Positions 7,144 through 8,166 of a stretch of DNA of 8,166 nucleotides are shown here, in pieces. The DNA is from JAGMDK01 sp023128695 (GTDB lineage Bacteria; Planctomycetota; Phycisphaerae; UBA1845; Fen-1342), in NCBI GenBank assembly GCA_030628805.1, contig DAOVQG010000215.1:1-8166 (forward strand), given 5' to 3'. A model generated the notes under the pieces. It was not told the DNA's origin. It did not search any database and saw only the letters and a program-made list of their open reading frames with translations. A program made the translations under genes and the position numbers. The first letter of the stretch is position 1. Each line of letters opens with the position of its first letter.

Positions 7144-7157
7144 ACACCGTAGTGTAA
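7142..7157. promoter_or_regulatory. Palindrome spanning the tracrRNA start
   Basis: TTACAC-CGTA-GTGTAA is a perfect 6-bp inverted repeat with a 4-nt centre, straddling the predicted tracrRNA start at about 7150. Its right arm is the beginning of the anti-repeat and its left arm resembles the repeat's 3' end (TTACAC). It could be an operator or a by-product of the anti-repeat's origin from a repeat. Confidence 0.4.
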
Positions 7158-7186
7158 TCGACTCTGGCCTGCGAGTTTTTCGCAAC
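7151..7186 (+). repeat. Anti-repeat complementary to the CRISPR repeat
   Basis: Begins AGTGTAATCGAC, the exact complement of the last 12 nt of the repeat, and ends CGCAAC, the complement of its first six. Differences from a perfect complement are at anti-repeat positions 13, 15, 22 and 26-30; the last block forms the internal loop. Confidence 0.95.
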
Positions 7187-7223
7187 AAGTCGAAAGATTC
7201 GTAGGCACCGCCTTCGGGCGACC

Positions 7224-7261
7224 GCCGCAGTTCGTGAAACTCACGACCTGTGGCTTTTTTT
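7224..7261 (+). terminator. Intrinsic terminator of tracrRNA copy 1
   Basis: Arms GCCGCAGTTCGTGA (7224-7237) and TCACGACCTGTGGC (7241-7254) form a 14-position stem with one mismatch and one G-U pair around an AAC loop. It is followed directly by seven T (7255-7261). Confidence 0.93.
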
Positions 7262-7274
7262 ATGCGCGGCACGT

Positions 7275-7375
7275 CCTGTGAGTCTTTCCGTAACAAGAAG
7301 AAACATTCGCAGGCCACGCTCCTTCCGGAAGGGCGGAGTGACCGGCCGTCATGCTCAAGCAGGGCGGCCTTTTTT
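7275..7375 (+). ncRNA. Second, diverged tandem tracrRNA copy with truncated anti-repeat
   Basis: The first 40 aligned columns match 7168-7206 of the tracrRNA at 32 positions (one gap). This covers CCTGnGAGT, the T-rich loop, CGnAACAAG, GAAA, ATTCG and AGGC. The same order of parts follows: a central GC-rich hairpin (CCTT-CCGG-AAGG, 7321-7332) and a terminator. Only the 3' half of the anti-repeat is kept (7275-7294): CCGTAAC can pair with the repeat's first seven bases (one G-U), and CCTG and GAG still match. The half that pairs with the repeat's 3' end is gone. The nexus hairpin is reduced to three base pairs (GAA/TTC). No promoter fits between the first terminator and this copy, so it would be made only by read-through. 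It may be a second functional tracrRNA, part of a long read-through form, or a decaying duplicate. Confidence 0.75.
7344..7375 (+). terminator. Intrinsic terminator of tracrRNA copy 2
   Basis: A stem GGCCGTCATGC (7344-7354) / GCAGGGCGGCC (7359-7369) with one mismatch and one G-U pair, loop TCAA, then six T (7370-7375). Its survival as a good terminator argues against random decay of the second copy. Confidence 0.88.
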
Positions 7376-7417
7376 CTGTGTGCCTGGTGGTTATCCGTCT
7401 ACACTTCACGCCCCATC

Positions 7418-7446
7418 TCGACACCCGGCGCGGCGCGCTGTATACT
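7418..7446 (+). promoter_or_regulatory. Promoter of the beta-helix gene
   Basis: TCGACA (7418-7423) and TATACT (7441-7446) each match sigma-70 consensus at five of six positions, with a 17-nt spacer. The expected start is near 7453, giving a leader of about 140 nt before the gene at 7592. Confidence 0.65.
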
Positions 7447-7452
7447 TACATT

Positions 7453-7591
7453 AATAAGAGGGCAAACAGGAAGCGAAAGCCACCCTCAAAAAACCGGGAG
7501 TCACGGCAGAGACCTCGCAGTTGGCGACAGAAAGCTGATAGCTATCTTCAGTCGGCGTGGCTTAGTTTCATTCGCTAAGGAGGAAATCACG
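7453..7591 (+). other. 5' leader of the beta-helix gene
   Basis: A leader of about 140 nt without a convincing gene. A stem GAGGG (7458-7462) / CCCTC (7483-7487) encloses a GC-GAAA-GC tetraloop hairpin. There is a 10-nt palindrome GATAGCTATC at 7537-7546. A 5-bp hairpin CTTAG/CTAAG (7561-7565, 7575-7579) overlaps the start of the ribosome site. The GGGCAAAC at 7460-7467 followed by a GAAA loop recalls c-di-GMP-I aptamers, but the rest of that consensus is not evident, so no riboswitch is called. Confidence 0.4.
7577..7584 (+). promoter_or_regulatory. Ribosome binding site of the beta-helix gene
   Basis: AAGGAGGA, 7 nt before the ATG at 7592, is near-ideal. It decides the start against an upstream in-frame ATG at 7250, which would run through the second tracrRNA copy. 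Confidence 0.9.
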
Positions 7592-8029
7592 ATGTCAAAA
7601 GGAACGCACCTGCTCGTAATTGGCCTGCTGGGAGTCAGCGTTCTCGCCGCGCTGAGCACGGCCACCCACGCGGACACGATCACGGTCTGCTGGGACGGGA
7701 GCGGACAGTACACCACCATCCAAGCGGGGATCGACGCGGCGGTCGCCGGCGACGAGGTCGTCGTGTGCGACGGAACGTACACCGGGCCGAGTAATAAGGA
7801 CCTCGACTTCGGCGGCCGGGCCATCACCCTCCGGAGCGAAAACGGCCCGCAGAACTGTACCATCGATTGCGAGGAAGATGGCCGCGGCTTCTACTTTAAC
7901 AGCGGCGAGACCGCCACGTCGGTGGTGGACGGGTTTACGATCCTCAACGGCTCCGCGAGCACCACCGGAGGCATTTACTGCCTCAACAGCAACCCGACAA
8001 TCACCAACTGCGAGATCACAAATTGGTAA
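7592..8029 (+). CDS. Secreted right-handed beta-helix repeat protein, probably truncated
   Basis: 145 residues. Residues 1-27 are a clear signal peptide (basic start, hydrophobic LLVIGLLGVSVLAAL, cleavage likely after THA), so it should be exported. The mature part starts DTITVCWDGSGQYTTIQ, with AGIDAAVAGDEVVVCDGTY, the usual start of pectate-lyase-like right-handed parallel beta-helix proteins. Coils follow: ITLRSENG, SVVDGFTILNG and NPTITNCEITN. Such proteins are common and often several hundred residues long in Planctomycetota. This one stops after only the first few coils, right after a NPTITNCEI repeat unit that normally continues. Downstream there is no beta-helix-like sequence in any frame, only TCAGCNN heptamers. 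A gene broken by deletion or recombination is likely, though a short natural form cannot be excluded. No catalytic residues can be assigned. It has its own promoter and no functional link to CRISPR is evident. Confidence 0.85.
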   Translation: MSKGTHLLVIGLLGVSVLAALSTATHADTITVCWDGSGQYTTIQAGIDAAVAGDEVVVCDGTYTGPSNKDLDFGGRAITLRSENGPQNCTIDCEEDGRGFYFNSGETATSVVDGFTILNGSASTTGGIYCLNSNPTITNCEITNW

Positions 8030-8033
8030 GCAT

Positions 8034-8061
8034 TCAGCGGTCAGCAATCAGCGATCAGCCG
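8034..8061 (+). repeat. Four tandem TCAGCNN heptamers
   Basis: TCAGCGG, TCAGCAA, TCAGCGA and TCAGCCG follow each other without gaps, starting five bases after the stop codon of the beta-helix gene. I know this type of degenerate heptamer from intergenic regions of planctomycete-like genomes. Its function is unknown to me. Confidence 0.7.
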
Positions 8062-8123
8062 AAAGTCGAGCATATAGCGACCGAATGTCACAAATAACGT
8101 GTTATTGAGAGCAACGCGACAAC

Positions 8124-8166
8124 ATGACTGCTGTTAGGCACCTGCTCGCCGAACAGCGCAAATGGC
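8124..8166 (+). CDS. Possible start of a gene cut by the window edge
   Basis: An ATG at 8124 opens a frame (MTAVRHLLAEQRKW) that runs off the window. Only 14 codons are visible. There is a weak GAGAG about 12 nt upstream and no clear promoter. The product cannot be recognised and the call may be wrong. Confidence 0.22.
   Translation, partial: MTAVRHLLAEQRKW

Larger units (their letters stand above)
7151..7261 (+). ncRNA. tracrRNA (copy 1, full anti-repeat)
   Basis: Trans-activating CRISPR RNA of about 111 nt that pairs with the repeat part of the crRNA and loads Cas9. Its first 36 nt match the reverse complement of the array repeat at 28 of 36 positions, and two mismatches become G-U pairs. 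The duplex would be a long upper stem, an internal loop opposite UUUUU (7176-7180) and a 6-bp lower stem ending CGCAAC (7181-7186). This is the usual layout. Next come a small nexus-like hairpin CGAA-AGA-TTCG (7191-7201), a UUCG-capped hairpin CGCC-TTCG-GGCG (7209-7220), and a strong terminator hairpin with seven T (7224-7261). It is transcribed divergently from cas9. Direction is fixed by the terminator and hairpin order, and this sets the array's transcribed strand. Confidence 0.93.

Noticed and set aside
7458..7500. c-di-GMP-I (GEMM) riboswitch in the beta-helix leader
   Set aside because: GGGCAAAC and a GAAA loop are present, but the downstream GACGCAAAGCC block and receptor pairing could not be found in the right place. 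A covariance-model search would settle it.
7250..7591. N-terminal extension of the beta-helix protein starting at 7250
   Set aside because: It would run through the second tracrRNA copy and its terminator. The strong ribosome site and signal peptide at 7592 define the start.

Overview
The window holds most of a type II-C CRISPR-Cas locus, then the edge of an unrelated gene region. The signature is cas9, cas1 and cas2 on one strand, with no cas4 or csn2. DNA is GC-rich. Two things point to a Planctomycetota-like bacterium: a secreted right-handed beta-helix protein of a kind abundant in that phylum, and degenerate TCAGCNN heptamers beside it. That assignment is inference from family knowledge; no rRNA or marker gene is present.

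Layout. 1-1672: CRISPR array of 25 complete 36-nt repeats plus one cut by the left edge, with 25 spacers of 28-30 nt. 1721-2050, 2041-2949 and 2966-7081, all on the minus strand: cas2, cas1 and a large cas9 (1371 codons) forming the operon cas9-cas1-cas2. 7082-7150: intergenic region with a divergent plus-strand promoter and two short perfect palindromes. 7151-7261: tracrRNA, whose first 36 nt are an anti-repeat complementary to the array repeat, ending in a strong intrinsic terminator. 7275-7375: a second, diverged tandem copy of the tracrRNA with its own intrinsic terminator but only half of the anti-repeat. 7418-7591: promoter and leader of the next gene. 7592-8029: a short, apparently truncated secreted beta-helix protein. 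8034-8166: heptamer repeats and possibly the start of another gene.

How it works together. Cas1 and Cas2 would insert new spacers. The array is read on the plus strand, because the tracrRNA (plus strand, fixed by its terminator) is complementary to plus-strand repeats. The array transcript therefore runs towards cas2, and any leader lies left of the window. The repeat part of each crRNA would pair with the tracrRNA anti-repeat through an upper stem, an internal loop and a 6-bp lower stem, and the duplex would load Cas9. Cas9 has all its RuvC and HNH residues and should be an active nuclease.

Most worth a second look: the tandem tracrRNA duplication; three spacers (two in one orientation, one reversed) matching the same 26-nt sequence; two spacers overlapping head-on by 12 nt, which gives a glimpse of protospacer flanks; the C-terminal QLELF of Cas2, which resembles a sliding-clamp-binding peptide; and the unusual size and lysine-rich insert of Cas9.
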